Assembly: GCF_030463535.1 (NCBI RefSeq)
Contig: NC_132891.1
Coordinates: forward strand, 11,439,449 to 11,503,448
Length of the DNA: 64,000 bases
Source of the DNA: Salminus brasiliensis
Taxonomy: Eukaryota > Chordata > Actinopteri > Characiformes > Bryconidae
Reading direction: 5' to 3'
The notes under the pieces were generated by a model. It was given only the letters and a program-made list of their open reading frames with translations. It did no database searches and was not told where the DNA came from. This document shows, in pieces, positions 48,850 through 62,229 of the stretch (its first letter is position 1; the number at the start of each line of letters is the position of its first letter). The position numbers were made by a program, and so were the translations under genes.

Positions 48850-49736
48850 CGTAGGACAAATCCCACAATTGTAAATCTTACTGTAACACTGGAGATGTCG
48901 GCATGTCTGCATTTTGAGGGTATAGTCTCTGTACATCCGTCCTAATGCTACACCTCCACCTGATACAGGCACTGCGTCCTCTCCATTTATATCTCCTCCC
49001 AACCAAAAAATCCTGCTTTATGCAGAATGATCTGCACCACAGAGCGATGCCAGTGGCCTACTCATACTTCCACAATAGATATTTAATAGAACTTTGCTCC
49101 ACTTCTAGCATGGCTCTTCCGCTTAGAGGTGGCATAATACCATTTATTTTTTGTTCCCATATACTGATATTAAAATCCTGTATTGATCCAATGTGTTATT
49201 TTATGAATATGAGTTATTTTTAAATTGAAGTAGTTTACTTGAAAATATGCTAGATTGCTGAAACTACTCAATCAATCTCCTAAGTGGCGCGCTGTGTTTG
49301 GCTAGCTTTGTTACAGGATTGGATTGGGTGCATTCTTCTTCCCTCTGATACCTGATCTGGCAGTTTCTGCTGATCTCAGGCCGATACTAATATAAATCAA
49401 TACCAAATGATCTATCTGGACTCAGAAGAGCACATTGTAAAATGGTCTTTTGTATTATACTGTATTTAGGGAGAACACAGCTGTCTTAAAACATTATTTA
49501 AAGAAAGGCCTATTAGTAAACAGTAGGACACATATGGTGTTATACTAAAATGTTTCTTATTAATACATTTTATTTCATTTATCAGAAATGAGTATTTAGT
49601 ACTAGTAAATTAGTATTTAGTAGTAGTATTAGTATTTAATTAGTATTTTAAGGTAGCTGTGTTATTGTACAGATCATAAGTACAGTAACAATTCTGAAGA
49701 TTTAAGTGTAGTTTTGAAGGCAAACATGTTTTCCAT

Positions 49737-49798
49737 GTTAAATGACTGCACACAAACATGTGTTAAATGACTGCACACAAGTTAAATGACTGCACGTG
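49737..49798. repeat. Short tandem repeat, TTAAATGACTGCAC unit
   Basis: TTAAATGACTGCACACAA occurs in full at about 49739 and 49763 and as TTAAATGACTGCACGTG at about 49783, with CATGT spacers. Confidence 0.85.
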
Positions 49799-50081
49799 TT
49801 TTGCCTTCTTAAAGGAAATGAATATAATACTTGAAAGAATATCATCATTTCCGGTCAATCAGGAAGAAAACAATGCATGCAGCAGTGACCGGGGACCAAG
49901 CACAATAGAGCAGCATCTGAGTGTATTTGGACTCCAAAAGGCAGTTAACTTTGGGGGACAGTGTATATTAACGTATGAGGCACTTCAAAATGTTTCTTAG
50001 CCAAGAAGCTCCCTGGTGTCTTATGTTAGGTGTGTTGCAGACAGTATACCACGACATTGCATTATATTAAATAGCAATCCA

Positions 50082-50628
50082 GGTTTAACACTACCTAAAT
50101 ATTGACTTCAAACACCAAACAGTTGTTTTATTAGTAGTTTTCCAGAATGTGTTGCACTGGTATAGTTATTGATTTTTAGTTAGAAGAACAGTTAGGTGAA
50201 CACAAGTTTGGTTGATGGCTTATCTGGGAACTCCAGACACTGTTTGGGTTCAGCTTGACTGAGTCACTTTAATGAAGGACGGATCAGTTAACATAGGTGT
50301 TGGATGGGAGCTGGGAGGGAATACTAGGCTTCCTTAAAGAGAAATTTGGAAGTTTACACAAACATCAACATTAATTTATTTTTATTATAACATTAGGAAT
50401 TTGGGACTGGGGAAAAACTCATATTGCTCAGATAGAACACTATACACATCATTTTAATTTTCATATCTTACATATATCTGTCAAATATATCAGAAAAATT
50501 ACTAATTATATAAAGATATGGTTTTGCACAGTACTATAGTGTATATCTGCACCAGCATTGGTTTAACACTACCTAAATATTGACTTCAAACACCAAACAG
50601 CTGTTTTATTAGTAGTTTTTCATTTAAT
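50082..50628. repeat. Direct duplication of about 69 bp
   Basis: The segment from GGTTTAACACTACCTAAATA to TTATTAGTAGTTTTCC occurs at 50082-50150 and again at 50560-50628 with only one or two differences, in the same orientation. Confidence 0.85.
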
Positions 50629-52269
50629 TATTATTATTAAATAAGAAAACAATGTTTTAAATGTTTTCCACAACTTCAGATGCACATTTAACAGATTCCT
50701 TAGGATGGGATAGCCATATTACAAGTGACACTTTTATTGTTTTGCCTTCTGTCAAATGACTGAATATTAATCTAAATATGACTTTAAAGAAATTATTTTA
50801 AAAGCCTGAATTCAGATCACATGCTCCACATATTTTTAGTATTTATGTCTTCTGCAAGATGAAATGTAAATAAGATGTCTTTGGTATTACAGTGTTTCAG
50901 TAGTAATGGCCTCAGCTTTTGCTAAAGGGCTTTTTAAACAAATGAAGTGATGAGTGCTCTAAATGTGGGAGCAATTCAGTCAGCTTTGACATTCATTTGA
51001 ATTTGAGCTTCCGTGTTTCCAGTACGAACACATGAGCACCATAAAATGATTTCACCATCAAAAGTCCCCCTGACTCACCGGCAAGTGCTTTTATTCACAC
51101 TTTCACAACCTGCTGCTGTAAAGGAAAACCTAACTGCGCACACTGAACCAAATCTGAGGGAATTCCACTTTACCGCTCACATGAGTGACTGTAAATAATG
51201 TTCACAGTTCATGCTCAAAATGATCCCTAGTGACCGTCATTTTGAGCAAGCCTAGAAATGTCAAGGAGATAAAAATAATAACATTACAAATATAGTTCCT
51301 TTTTAAAAAATTCTCTTTATTGGACTTTTTATTATAAATCATAATTCTGCATCTGTCATACTACTCATACAGGCTACTTGAACAGAACAGAGTAAGTCTC
51401 AAAAAGGTGAGACTTATGCAGATTGCAGCACTTAGAAGGCAGCCACTTTAGTAAGGCCTAAGCCGAATCAGTCCACAGCCTGTGAAACCAGTGCAGGCGT
51501 TTAGCACCTGCTCCACAGGTCAGCCACGCTGACACTGTCAAATCTGCCTTATTAAACCAAATTGGCTACCATTCACCACCTGGTCATAGAGCTGGAGCTA
51601 GCACCTTGCCTCTGATTTCTGATAGGACAAGCGCTTAAAACTGGTGTGCACTTAACCCAGGAATAGTTTAACAGAAGAGTAACAGATTATATTAGCTAAA
51701 TCAAAGAACCGAACCATTCAGTATACAGCAGAATACGTTCAACATGCCACAGCACTGAGGTGAGAAACATCTAAACAGCGAAGGAACTGAGAAACTAATG
51801 AAGCGTGGCTACTCAGGAAAGCTGCTATACAGAGGGTATATTAAATCAATCAGCTGTAGGTGGCTGATTTCAAGTGCAGTCGATGAGGTTAGCTCTCACC
51901 ACTGCAGTAAACACTAATGAGGGTTCCCAGACATGTATTAAGCCTAGTCCTGGACTACATGTTGTAGAAGCACCATTCAGAATGCTGGGAAGTCCAGGAC
52001 TAGGCTTAATCCCTGACTTGGAAACCGATCCTAAAAGTGTAAAAATGCATTAGATGCTGATCAGAAGCCGGCAATTCAATTCAATTATACTCAGATAAAA
52101 CGTGCTGAGTATAACCAATTATACTGCAAAACAGAAATGTGCTCAAACATTTTATTTGGAATCTCTGAATTTATTTACCGATTTACTGTAGAAGGAAGTT
52201 TTTTCAACCCAATTTTCACTTCAATTTTAGTAATGTAGTCACTCACTAGTTGGGACTGCCCCTCTTAAA

Positions 52270-52520
52270 TGTTACCAGCACTGGGAGGATATGGGCTAGC
52301 ATGTGCTTCCCCTCACATGAAGCCAACCAACCAAACCGTAACAGTAATGCAGCGTCATTGAACAGCTTAACATGCTTTGAGGAGCGCTCTAACTGCTGAG
52401 TGATGGGGGAGAGGGAGGGCCATCCTACCTACCCAGAGAGAGTGAGGCCAACTGTGCTCAACAGAAGTCTTGGACACAGATGGCTGTGGCATCACCAGGG
52501 ATTAAACTGCTGATAAGCTA
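52270..52520 (-). mobile_element. SINE-like repeat (family D)
   Basis: Contains CTACCCAGAGAGAGTGAGGCC then ACTGTGCTC, and GATGGCTGTGGCATCACCAG followed by GGATTAAAC, a degenerate B box on the minus strand. Related to 24390-24710. Confidence 0.55.
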
Positions 52521-52776
52521 TTAGGAGAGCATTGGTGTGTCTGGTAGTTCCCATGAACATGGAGGAAAGCCTAGTTTGATCTGTTTCTGAACACAGGCTG
52601 TTCTGTCTGAAAAGTTAAAGTCAGGATTTTTTTTTATCAGTAACTTATTCAAATAAATAAATATTACAGACAACATGGCTCAGCATGATTAATAGTAGAT
52701 CAATGTGGAATGAAGGGGTGTATGTGAAAATATGTCATTATTTTGACATTTTGTTTTTGTTGAAGATGTAGCCTTA

Positions 52777-52965
52777 ATGCATTTACATTTATGGGTTTTG
52801 GCTGATGCTCTTATCCAGTGTGACTGACATTTGAATAGAGTTAGGAATCTTCCTCAAGAACTCTTACTGGTGTTGTGTGGTGTACTGGTCCAGCCAAGGA
52901 ATTGAACCCTATTTCTCTGCCACAAGGAAAGTTGTTACCCTCTATGCTACAGCAACCTAATATGC
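52777..52965 (-). mobile_element. tRNA-derived SINE, minus orientation
   Basis: On the minus strand it reads from a tRNA-like head (TAGCATAGAGGGTAACAACT, then the B box GGTTCAATTCC at 52897-52907) to the common tail (GGATAAGAGCATCAGCCAAA, then CATAAATGTAAATG). About 190 bases and nearly full length. Confidence 0.75.
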
Positions 52966-55019
52966 ATTATGCCCAACTTTTGAACTCAAGTGCTGCACAT
53001 ACCACAAGTGGTGTTGACAGCAGCTAGCGAGGATGTGAGCAGTGAGCGCGGTGCGTAGCACGTTCAGTGTGAAAACTGCTTTGGATGGCTATGCTACTCA
53101 GGAGATAAAATGAAACTGTAGACTGTTACAATAAAACTAGAGACTAAGGAAAAGTGAGGCAGACCTTTTTTTTAACCTTCTCACAAGTACAGTCCCACCC
53201 GTGGGATCTGAATGTTCAGCTTTAATTCTACTGATTCATCAAATGTGTACCAATTAGTCTTCCCACAACACACAGCGCATCCCTAAAATTCAATCTTAAA
53301 TGGTCCAGAAGGTACTGAAAAGGACCTTACTCTGGTCAGACCATTACAGGTTGCCAGTACTTACAAAATGGTTCAAGTTGGCCATTTTTTTTAAGTAAAG
53401 ACAGTGTTTAAGGTTTACAGTGTTAAAGCTTTTTAATATTAACTTTATTATTGAAAATACACAAACACCAACAGTTTTGTTGGGAAAAGGATTAAAAATA
53501 CAAAATATGTACCAATGTAACAATGTATTGATGGCAATACAATGGGAATATATTTTAATATTGTATTATTACGTTAAAGAATACAGTTCTCTAAAATATA
53601 TTCAATAACACACTCATTTATTTTTAAAGAAAAAAATCTTTGGCAATTTTCATAAAAAATTTCATTAAAAAATACTATATTGTATTATACTACAAATATA
53701 TGTATATGTATTGCATTATTATAAATGATCCTGAATTATACCAAAATAATCTAAACTAGATGAATCATAGTTGTATCCTGATTCACTGAATAATTTCCCA
53801 AAGAATCGTAATTGAACGGAATCATTCTAAACTCGCTGGAATGGAGGACTTGCTGGACCAGGCTGGAGCTTTTTCCGCTGACCGCGCATGTGTGTGAGGG
53901 ATGTAGTGCTGGGGTGGTTGGGCCTCGTATGGTGACGAGTTTCTGCGGCAGTATACTTGCTGATTGCTTCGTTCTCACTCCTCACAACAACCAGCTAAGA
54001 CACTGCCAGAGAAACACTCACAGCAGCCAGCCTCCTCCACTGCTCCTCTTCTCTCCTCTTCCCACCTCGCTTGGCCTCTCCCTCTCTCCTCCTCTGTATC
54101 CTCCTTTTGCTCGCCCAGAGAGAGCCTTCTCTCGAGGACTCGTTTTGCATATTCATGTCCTACTTCTTAGAAGCTCTTGTGCCAGTAAGCTCAGAACTTT
54201 TTTTTTTTTTTAGCTGTCTCTTCAGTGTCCACCAATCTTTCTCTGGAAGCCGATGACACACAAACGTAAAGATTACCCTTTAAGACTGAGCTGTTTTGAT
54301 TCTGCTTCCACTTTCTATATGATGACGGTGATGACTGGCCCTGTAAAAAGAGAATAACATTTCATACTGACAGTTCATGGAGTGTGTTTAGTAGCTGAGA
54401 GTGATGGTGTATAGGAACATGTGGGACAGGGTAAAAAATGGAGCACAAAGATTAATAGACACTATATAAGCACCAAGTGTTTATGACGAATGGCCAAAGA
54501 AATTCCATGCTGTGTGTTAAACCATTTAAAGTAAATAAAATAAACACATTTCCCTGTTAAAACTCAAGATCACATTAGAATTAGTGCAGGTAAACATAAA
54601 TACAGTAATACGAACAAGACGAAAGTAGTTGAGATCTTGTGAGCTAAATCTGGAACAAAGCTTGGTTCCAGATTTCTCCTGGAAGCCCCCAGCCCAGCCA
54701 GCACAGTATGGTTGTATTCAATTCTGTCACCAGCTCACATGATTTAATATCATTAAGCACTGATTTAATGAACACAGTGATGGAAAACCACAACTGTTTA
54801 TGTCTTTGTTATTAGTATTTAATATACTTTTAGTATTTCTGAGCTACTTTTACTGCCCAGATAAATGTCTTTTTAAGTCTTAAGCCTATAGAGATCAAAT
54901 TTACAGTGTATTTCAGAATGCTACAGAAGCCTAGATTAATATCTGAACAACAAAACGTCATACACAGCCAAAAGACTACGATCCTAATGACCACCAGCCA
55001 GAAAAATCAGAGGAAAGTC
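52966..55019. other. Gene-free stretch
   Basis: AT-rich intergenic DNA. The open frame 53812-54213 crosses the pyrimidine tract and has no family resemblance that I recognise. Confidence 0.55.
54060..54140. repeat. Pyrimidine-rich tract
   Basis: CT-rich low-complexity DNA (CTCCCTCTCTCCTCCTCTG and similar). The open frame across this region is probably a composition artefact. Confidence 0.6.
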
Positions 55020-55299
55020 CCAGAGAGAGAGATAGACAGGGAGAAAGAGAGAAAGCGCCACGCCTAAGGTGAGCAGAGAGCACACCTTTATGCTGCGTAA
55101 GCTGTGAACTATGATCAACCACAAACAAAGCTGTGACTCACTTGTTTGCAAATAAAAGCTGAAACCAGGTTACAGAGTTTCAGCCTATATTTACTTTCAA
55201 ATAGCTATTAGAATGATACAGTGAGTCTGTGTGAAAGCGTGTGTGTGTGTCTGTGTGTGTAGGTGTTTGTAAGAGAGACAGCTTGTATGAGTATGTCAT

Positions 55300-55700
55300 A
55301 GGGAGTGCGAGAGGAAAGGAGTAGGCCGGCCTGTGATTGGCTCCACGCTCGCGGAGGCAGCATTGCAGGCTTTATCGGCCGGTATTCCCCACAGCTGGGT
55401 TATTTTAGGAAGCCTGCCTCTCTCCTCGCGGCCCTGGCTAAGAGACGGGCCTCACAGCTGATAGGAGCGGGCCCTCGGATGGAGTGGGAGAGTGTGAGTG
55501 AGTAGGAGAGAAGAAAGGAGAAAGGAAGAAAGAGGGAGAAGGGAGAACGCGAACTGCCAAGGACACAACACGGCCCAGCGTTATGATAAAGCACAGCTCA
55601 GTGTGACTTAGCCCCCTCAGTCACAAGCTCCTAAATCCCACACTGAAAAGGCGAGGGGCCGTACAGCACGAGCGCGGCTTCCGGCCCGTAGCTAGGAATG
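55300..55700. promoter_or_regulatory. GC-rich island with inverted CCAAT
   Basis: A 400-base patch that is clearly GC- and CG-rich amid AT-rich DNA. It contains ATTGG (inverted CCAAT, 55336-55340), GGCCCTGGC and CACGAGCGCGGC, and a purine-rich GGAGAGAAGAAAGG run at 55500-55545. It could be the promoter or first non-coding exon of the next gene to the right (SPSB1 or H6PD in human order), but no coding exon supports this. Confidence 0.4.
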
Positions 55701-56090
55701 CCGATGTTTTGATTAGTGGCTTACTTACATAATCTTGAATGACTTTCATTGCAAAATAAAATGGTTAAAGCTATAGTTTGGCAATCCGACATTTACAACT
55801 TCATACAGTTACTGGTAATGCTTACTTTTCCAGCCCCTTAAGTTGTAGGTATGTAAGTGGGTGTGTCTGAGGTATGAATTCCAAAGCACTTGGTTATGAT
55901 TTTGGGTAATACGACGGTAAGCTTCAGGTCTATGTAAAAATAAAAAAAGAACCCAGTGAAATACCCAGCAGGTTCTAGGAATTCACTGGGTGAATGTGTG
56001 GTGTGTAATTTTTTTATGGAAAAATGTGTAAGCTCTGACTAAATGACACTAAAATGCCTAAAAGGTTGCTGTTATTCAGTATTCTTTATC

Positions 56091-56230
56091 CAGTAACTAC
56101 TATAATTTATTCAGTATTAATTATTCAATAACTACTATAAATGATTCAGTACTAATCATTCAGTAACTACTATGAATTATTCAGTACTTATTGTCCAGTA
56201 ACTACTACATAAATAATTTAAAATAATTCA
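56091..56230. repeat. 35-bp minisatellite, four units
   Basis: CAGTAACTACTA (second unit CAATAACTACTA) begins at 56091, 56126, 56161 and 56196, an exact 35-base period. Each unit also holds an ATTCAGTA word. A stray partial unit (CAGTAACTGCTATGG) occurs near 56257. Confidence 0.92.
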
Positions 56231-56838
56231 AATGAATAAATTCAAAATAAATAATTCAGTAACTGCTATGGAATTTTGATGTAACTCAAGTAGTCTGAAG
56301 GTGAGAAACTGATGTATGGGCCCACAGGCTGTTTGGTTTTAAAAGGTTGAGCAAGAACATATGGCAGAAAAATCTTTAAATCTTTAGATTTTTGTATAAG
56401 TACGTTAGTATAAGGTTTTCATAGAAACGGGGAAATGCTGTCGATCTTTACCGTGTATCAAAATTAGACCAATAGAAATGCTCCAGAATGACTTGCAATA
56501 AAATATTTTTATACTGACTTCCAATAAAACTTTATTGGAGACAAGGTTTTTGCATGGCAGTGACGATATGATGTCTCTACTGTTATCTATAAAAACAAAA
56601 CAAATTGGGTAAAGAAATGGAAGCTTCTGGCCACTGTTTAGCACCGTGCATTCTAAGAAGGCATGGGACTCGAAAGCACAAGCCTGGCCTCTGACACATT
56701 GCTACAGACTTACATAATGCTGAATGACAGTACGGAACAATAATTAAAGAGATCTTATTGCCTGCCACAAAATCCTGCTCCCAATATTTCCTCAACCTAT
56801 TTGACTAAAAAGTTTTATTAGCCTTCAAATGCATAATA

Positions 56839-56841
56839 TAC

Positions 56842-56884
<43 letters not shown>
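56839..56884. repeat. (AC)n microsatellite
   Basis: An uninterrupted CA/AC run of about 45 bases. Confidence 0.95.
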
Positions 56885-56886
<2 letters not shown>

Positions 56887-59800
56887 GTCAGCACACACTC
56901 AACCTGCGCCCGCTCTACCCACTCTAAGTCCCTGTCATCTGGATGATCTCATATAACTAATATTTCTTCATTATTCATTATTAATTTCTTTAATGGCATA
57001 ATACAAAGCGATGGAGACTTGAGGGGATCACTTGTTTGAGGTACGTGTCTGAGGTAGTATACTGCACTGGACAGTCTGGCACCATCCATGCGCTTTTATG
57101 ACAGCTGCTGATACAACATTCCAGGAGGCTGATGTGTTATCTGTGCCTGAGCAAACACACCTGTAATTAGGAGGCTATTTCAGTTGCGGTTCTGCCCTGC
57201 GTGCCGCCTCATTCGAGTGTCCTTTTAGCTAAGGGTTGAGGGGGTAGACTGAAACTGGGTGAGGCGACTTGATTCCTGAAGCAGTGGTTAAGTGAAAAAT
57301 CTAATTGCACAATAGTTTGCTACAGTGTATCAGCTGGGACATGTTTGATTTACCAAGTTTGCGTTAGTGGCTAATGCAGCTAAAAAGTAATGGAAGCCAA
57401 TGGCCAACAATCAGCATAGTGTAATTTGTAGGCCTGAATCATCACACACTTGCATCAACCCGTGTCATCTTGCTTATGTGTTTGGACCCTGACATTGTAG
57501 GACATACTGGTATCTGTGAAAATGACCTAAAGGTCTTTTTTGTGTCTTTCTTGGCCCTGAAGTCTTCCAACAATTAGGTCATTTCAGTTACAGGCATAGA
57601 AAAAAAGAACAGAATTCCTTCATAATTTATCAAGGGTGGGATACAGTAAACTATTAATATTCCATTTACCACATGACAACAACATGCTCTGTTAAAGGTC
57701 AGACAGACTGATACCCATCCTTGCATTTAGTTTCGGCAGATTTCTAATATCTCAGAACCCTTTGCCAGGTAGACCTAACAACTCGTCCATCCTGCTGTGC
57801 CAGGTGTACGCTCCTGCGTCATTTGACATCACTGTCACCTTTGCACACACACACACAACACACACACGCACACTCTAGAAAAACATGAGAGAGGACATGC
57901 CACTTGACAAATCACATACAACACCAGCAGCTTCCTCTGGTGCAGTTACAAGTTCTAAAATTTCCGGCTTATAATTGAGATGTTAATCAGTAAGAATTGT
58001 GTTGTTAGTGTCCAGTAACGACTGTAAAGCTGCAGTGTGAGCTGTGGGGTTATAACAGGAAGGAATTGACGTATAGAACCTCAGTTAATTTTTAACTCTT
58101 TCAAAAACACTTGCTGCGTGATACATTCAGATGATGATGTTCCTGTTAACTATTAACTTTTTAACCTCCAAACATATTACATCCTAAGTATTTTAGTTAA
58201 ACTATATATTACAGTTAGGACAAGGTAAAGTGGTTGGCCATGTGTATGTCCATATTGGGTATGGTAAAATACAGCTGTAAGTGGAGCTTTTCTGTTTACT
58301 ACTGTTTTATTTTCCATCACTATATAAAAGAAGCATGACACCGTCTTTATTGTTGGGTGCACTGCAGTAGTTTCGGAATGAGTGTGTGCTCACATTCAGA
58401 ACAGACCTGGCATCATTAACGGCTTATTACTGATTTGGTTCATCTGAATAACAATAAAATATGGTTGAAGTATGACATATATACTCACATTTTTATATTT
58501 TTGTGACAGCTTGAAAATACTTATCTTGTTGATAAGATGATGCAAATGCAGTGAAGAAGAGTAGGGTAAAAATCTGTCTATGTAATTGGAGAATTTTTCA
58601 TTATTACTAAAAACATACATTTTCACACCTTATATTTTCATTTTGACATTCAAAAATTAGAAGGTGTGGGAGATTTTCTTCTGATGTACATTTTATTATC
58701 ATTATAAAAATACAGTATGTTTAAGATAAGGCAGATTTATGAGTTATACAAATTATGTCATGTGCCAAATGTTAAACGCTACTAAAAAGGCATGTTCTGA
58801 TTCTCAACTTTGTGTTAAACCATTTACTAATATACTTAAGTATGTTTCAATGGCTCCACACACCCACAGATAAATGAATACTTTCACTTAAAGAATAGTT
58901 AAATTTTCCACTCCTGAAAAGGGTACATAAGAGTTGGACAATTATTAAAAGCTGTGTTTTATTTCTTTCCCTCTTTTGTTGATCAAAATATACTGAATTA
59001 AATGTTAAGCTAATAAGTATCAGTACTGAAATGGACATTCTGGTATTGTCACATCCCTAGAGTCAATTAAAAGCTAAAACCAGCTGCTTTCTTTGGCCGA
59101 AGATTAAAGGGTTAAAGACGTTTCACACTGGAAAGATTTTCCAAAGCCTGAGTTGAGTCGTGTGTAAAGTGGACCCGAATGGCATAATAGCACACTAAAA
59201 CACATCGTCCTCATAAACAAGCACGCTCACAAACACATCATGCCCATAAAGCACTCGTCCCTTACCAGATGACTCATAGGTGGGACTGAATGCTAAATGT
59301 AAACAGGATCTGTCACTTTCCATCTTAAGTCCAGTTTCTCAGCAGAAAGGATAAGAATGTCTCTCACAGTTTCGCCATGTGTTTGGGCTAATAACAGTAT
59401 AGCCCTTCACTAAAGACATGCAACATGCAGAAACATATATATATATACACACACACTTCTATATACGCACACACACACTCACACACCTCGTGATCCTGTT
59501 TCTGCTGCACTAGCTAAATTGCACAGTGTTGTGTCCCTGCGTGTGTCTCGTGAGGTGGAGCGGCTTGCCGGGGCCACATGACGGCAGGAATTCCTCGCTG
59601 CTTTGGGCCTGATGTAATCCCTAATACAGGCTTTCAGGAAGTATGGGGGAAAAGCACGCGGCTGCCAGCTGGCACACCCTGCCTGTGCGTCTGTGCGTGT
59701 GCATGTGTGTGCGTTTGTGTGTGTGTGTGCTCTCGCACCTAAGACACACTTCGACAGCGGGGCAGGCAGGTGCCACATTTGCTCGCTCTGGTTCATATCA

Positions 59801-60392
59801 GTTTCATAATAATAAATAGATGGGCTATAGACGTAGCTGTAGACAGACCGCTGGGACGTCATCCATATTCCACTTGAACTTGCTCACCTTGAGCACTGTG
59901 AGAATGACACTATATTGACCGTACTTTAGGATCTAGTGTCTGGATGTGAAAAATCAAACCCTCAGGAGAAAACCCTCCCCTTCACAAGACTTTTTTTCCC
60001 TTTAATGTCATATAATAGTGCCTCCTGTACCATCCCTTATATTGGCTAGAGTGTAGCGCTATTTTAGTTTAGACATTATTTAGCACAGATTTGTTTCATA
60101 TCATTTACTTTAACAGTGCTGAACATATAAAAATAGAGACATTAGCATATAGACATATTTTCAGCCATATATTCAGCACATTCACACCCTGTTTACACCT
60201 GGTCAAATGTGTGACAAGTATCCACATGCATTCACGGTTAATGCTTAAATGCGTCTCCGGTTAGTCAGACCGAAATCCAATCACTGTGTGAGACCGAATA
60301 TGCAACTCCGCTTATTGCATGGCAATTATCACTGGTGTTTGGATTGTGGAGCGTGTCTTGAAGAGATGGATGCGTTTACACCGCTGTAACGT
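56885..60392. other. Gene-free stretch with unique GC-richer islands
   Basis: Mostly AT-rich. Repeat-poor islands at 57160-57240 and 59500-59700 look less degenerate than the surroundings and may be conserved non-coding elements. CA/TATA simple repeats occur at 59436-59485. Confidence 0.45.
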
Positions 60393-60434
60393 GGCTCAAA
60401 TTTACATTAAAGACATTTGGCAGACGCTCGAATT
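60393..60434 (-). mobile_element. SINE tail fragment
   Basis: TTTACATTAAAGACATTTGG then CAGACGCTC is a diverged minus-strand copy of the SINE tail seen at 21284 and 52777. Confidence 0.5.
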
Positions 60435-61105
60435 GAGAGGCTGCTATATTATACTGAACCGCATTCTACATTTTGTAAATCGTTACATCATAGTAATTAA
60501 GTACAGACATTCTTCCATCTATTCTTATTCATGTAAAGAATTTCCTTTGTTTCATTTTTTTGGGTCGACAGGTTTGAGTCTGCACTTTCCTTTTGATGTC
60601 TGACAATGACAAAAATGTAAAGCATGTTTTTTTTCTTTCTGTGAAAAAAAGATGTACGAAGAATTTTACCACAATCGAGCCAGAACATCTCATCTTCTAC
60701 TTCCAAACACGAATACGGTTTTAATCCCACATTCGTTTCTTCATATTTATCATTAACATAGAGATAGAAGTAATTTCAAATTAGAACATGCTTTTCCAAT
60801 CACTGGCGAAAAGCTGCGACTTCTATGGATTAACGTCGGTTTGCACGCAATACAAGAACCAATCACGTCCTGAATAAACCTCGAAAGAAAGCAGCAATAA
60901 TTAGCTATGAGCTCTTCTATTTGCAATACTGAAATGAGGCAGGCAGGCTGAGGGCCAGATAAAGAGATGGAAAGGAGACATGGACGTGTGCGTTGATGGG
61001 TAAATGAGTGTGATAGGATACTCACTGCAGTGTCTGCAACGGCCTTCTCCTGGCAAGGACATCGGTGTGAAGCCACTGTGAAAGAAGAGTATAGCTGTGA
61101 TAGTG

Positions 61106-61109
<4 letters not shown>

Positions 61110-61145
<36 letters not shown>
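61110..61145. repeat. (CT)n microsatellite
   Basis: A CT dinucleotide run with one GT interruption. Confidence 0.92.
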
Positions 61146-61780
61146 AGGATTGTCACTATGTCCATTGTACAGCAGCATACTGACATTCCCCAGACTTAAT
61201 CATCTTAAAGGGCAAGTCACCTGACAAATGTTTTGTATTTGTTTTTCTGCAAATGTTTAACTTTCAAAATGTCTGAACAGTTTCTGAACACAGACATCTA
61301 AACAAAATGACTTCACCTGGTCACAATCTATTTAAGTAGGTATATTCAAATTATTTATATTCTGGTTCATTCAGAAGTGCTTCTTTGAGTTGAATAAATC
61401 TAGTTAAACTTCTTGATGTCATATGAAGTCATTTTTACACTGAACAGACAAGTTCAGCAAATTTTTACATTAATGTTAAAAGAATGGTTGCTTCTGTGTT
61501 ATGGGCTGAAATATGAGATCATGAGATCACGGGGGAATTTACTTCTGGAATGAAAGCAGCTTAGAATACATTTTTGGTGCACTAAAAAGTGGAGCACCAC
61601 CAAAGAAAGATTAAAGGGTCAAAATGAAATCTTAAAACATTCCTTCAAAAGTGGTGTTTATTCTGTAAAGTGAGCTGGCTCGGATAGCCCCTAAAGTTCC
61701 CCAGAGTTTCCTATGAAGAACACCACGTCAACAAGCTGTCTCTAATCATTTTGTCAAAAGGCCTATTAATTACCTTCATA

Positions 61781-62229
61781 TTAAAGGGTTCAGTTCTTGG
61801 ATTTGTCATGTTTTGTCTTATTCTGCTTTTTTTTTAACTTTGAGGTCCACATATAATGTTTGCAGTTTACACAATCCATTTTTACATTCTAACTGTTCTT
61901 CAGAATTAAGACTGCTTACATACATACATGTAAATGACCTCTGTTCTGATTGATTGCTCTGAAACACTGCTTATAACTTCAGTGTGAATCGATGGTTGTA
62001 AACTGCTGTAGCTTGGAAAGGTAGACATTTCCAAATACCTTAGTTTTTGTGATGTCATGAAAACGATGACTTCAGATAGGCCGTTTGAGCTGCTCAATTT
62101 TCATATATGAAATATATATATTGTGTATATTTGACAAAGTTTCAGTACTGCCTCAAACCCTTTCATTTGGAATAAGTGATTTAAAAAAAAATGGTATGAA
62201 AAAGGTTGTCCATGATATAGGCCCTTTAA
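61781..62229. mobile_element. TTAA-ended inverted-repeat element
   Basis: It begins TTAAAGGG and ends CATGATATAGGCCCTTTAA. The right end is the reverse complement of the left end of the related copy at 4813. The interior shares CCTCTGTTCTGATTG and GAAACACTGCT with that copy. The TTAA at both ends fits TTAA target-site use (piggyBac-like), which is an inference. Confidence 0.6.

Larger units (their letters stand above)
48848..52269. other. Gene-free stretch with local duplications
   Basis: Holds a three-unit TTAAATGACTGCAC repeat (49737-49798) and a 69-base direct duplication (50082-50150 and 50560-50628). No gene was identified. Confidence 0.55.

Noticed and set aside
48544-49002. A 152-aa minus-strand frame
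   Set aside because: Much of it translates the (CT)n and (GA)n microsatellites as Ser-Leu and Arg-Glu repeats.
53812-54213. A 133-aa plus-strand frame
   Set aside because: It crosses a pyrimidine-rich low-complexity tract and shows no domain or splice context.
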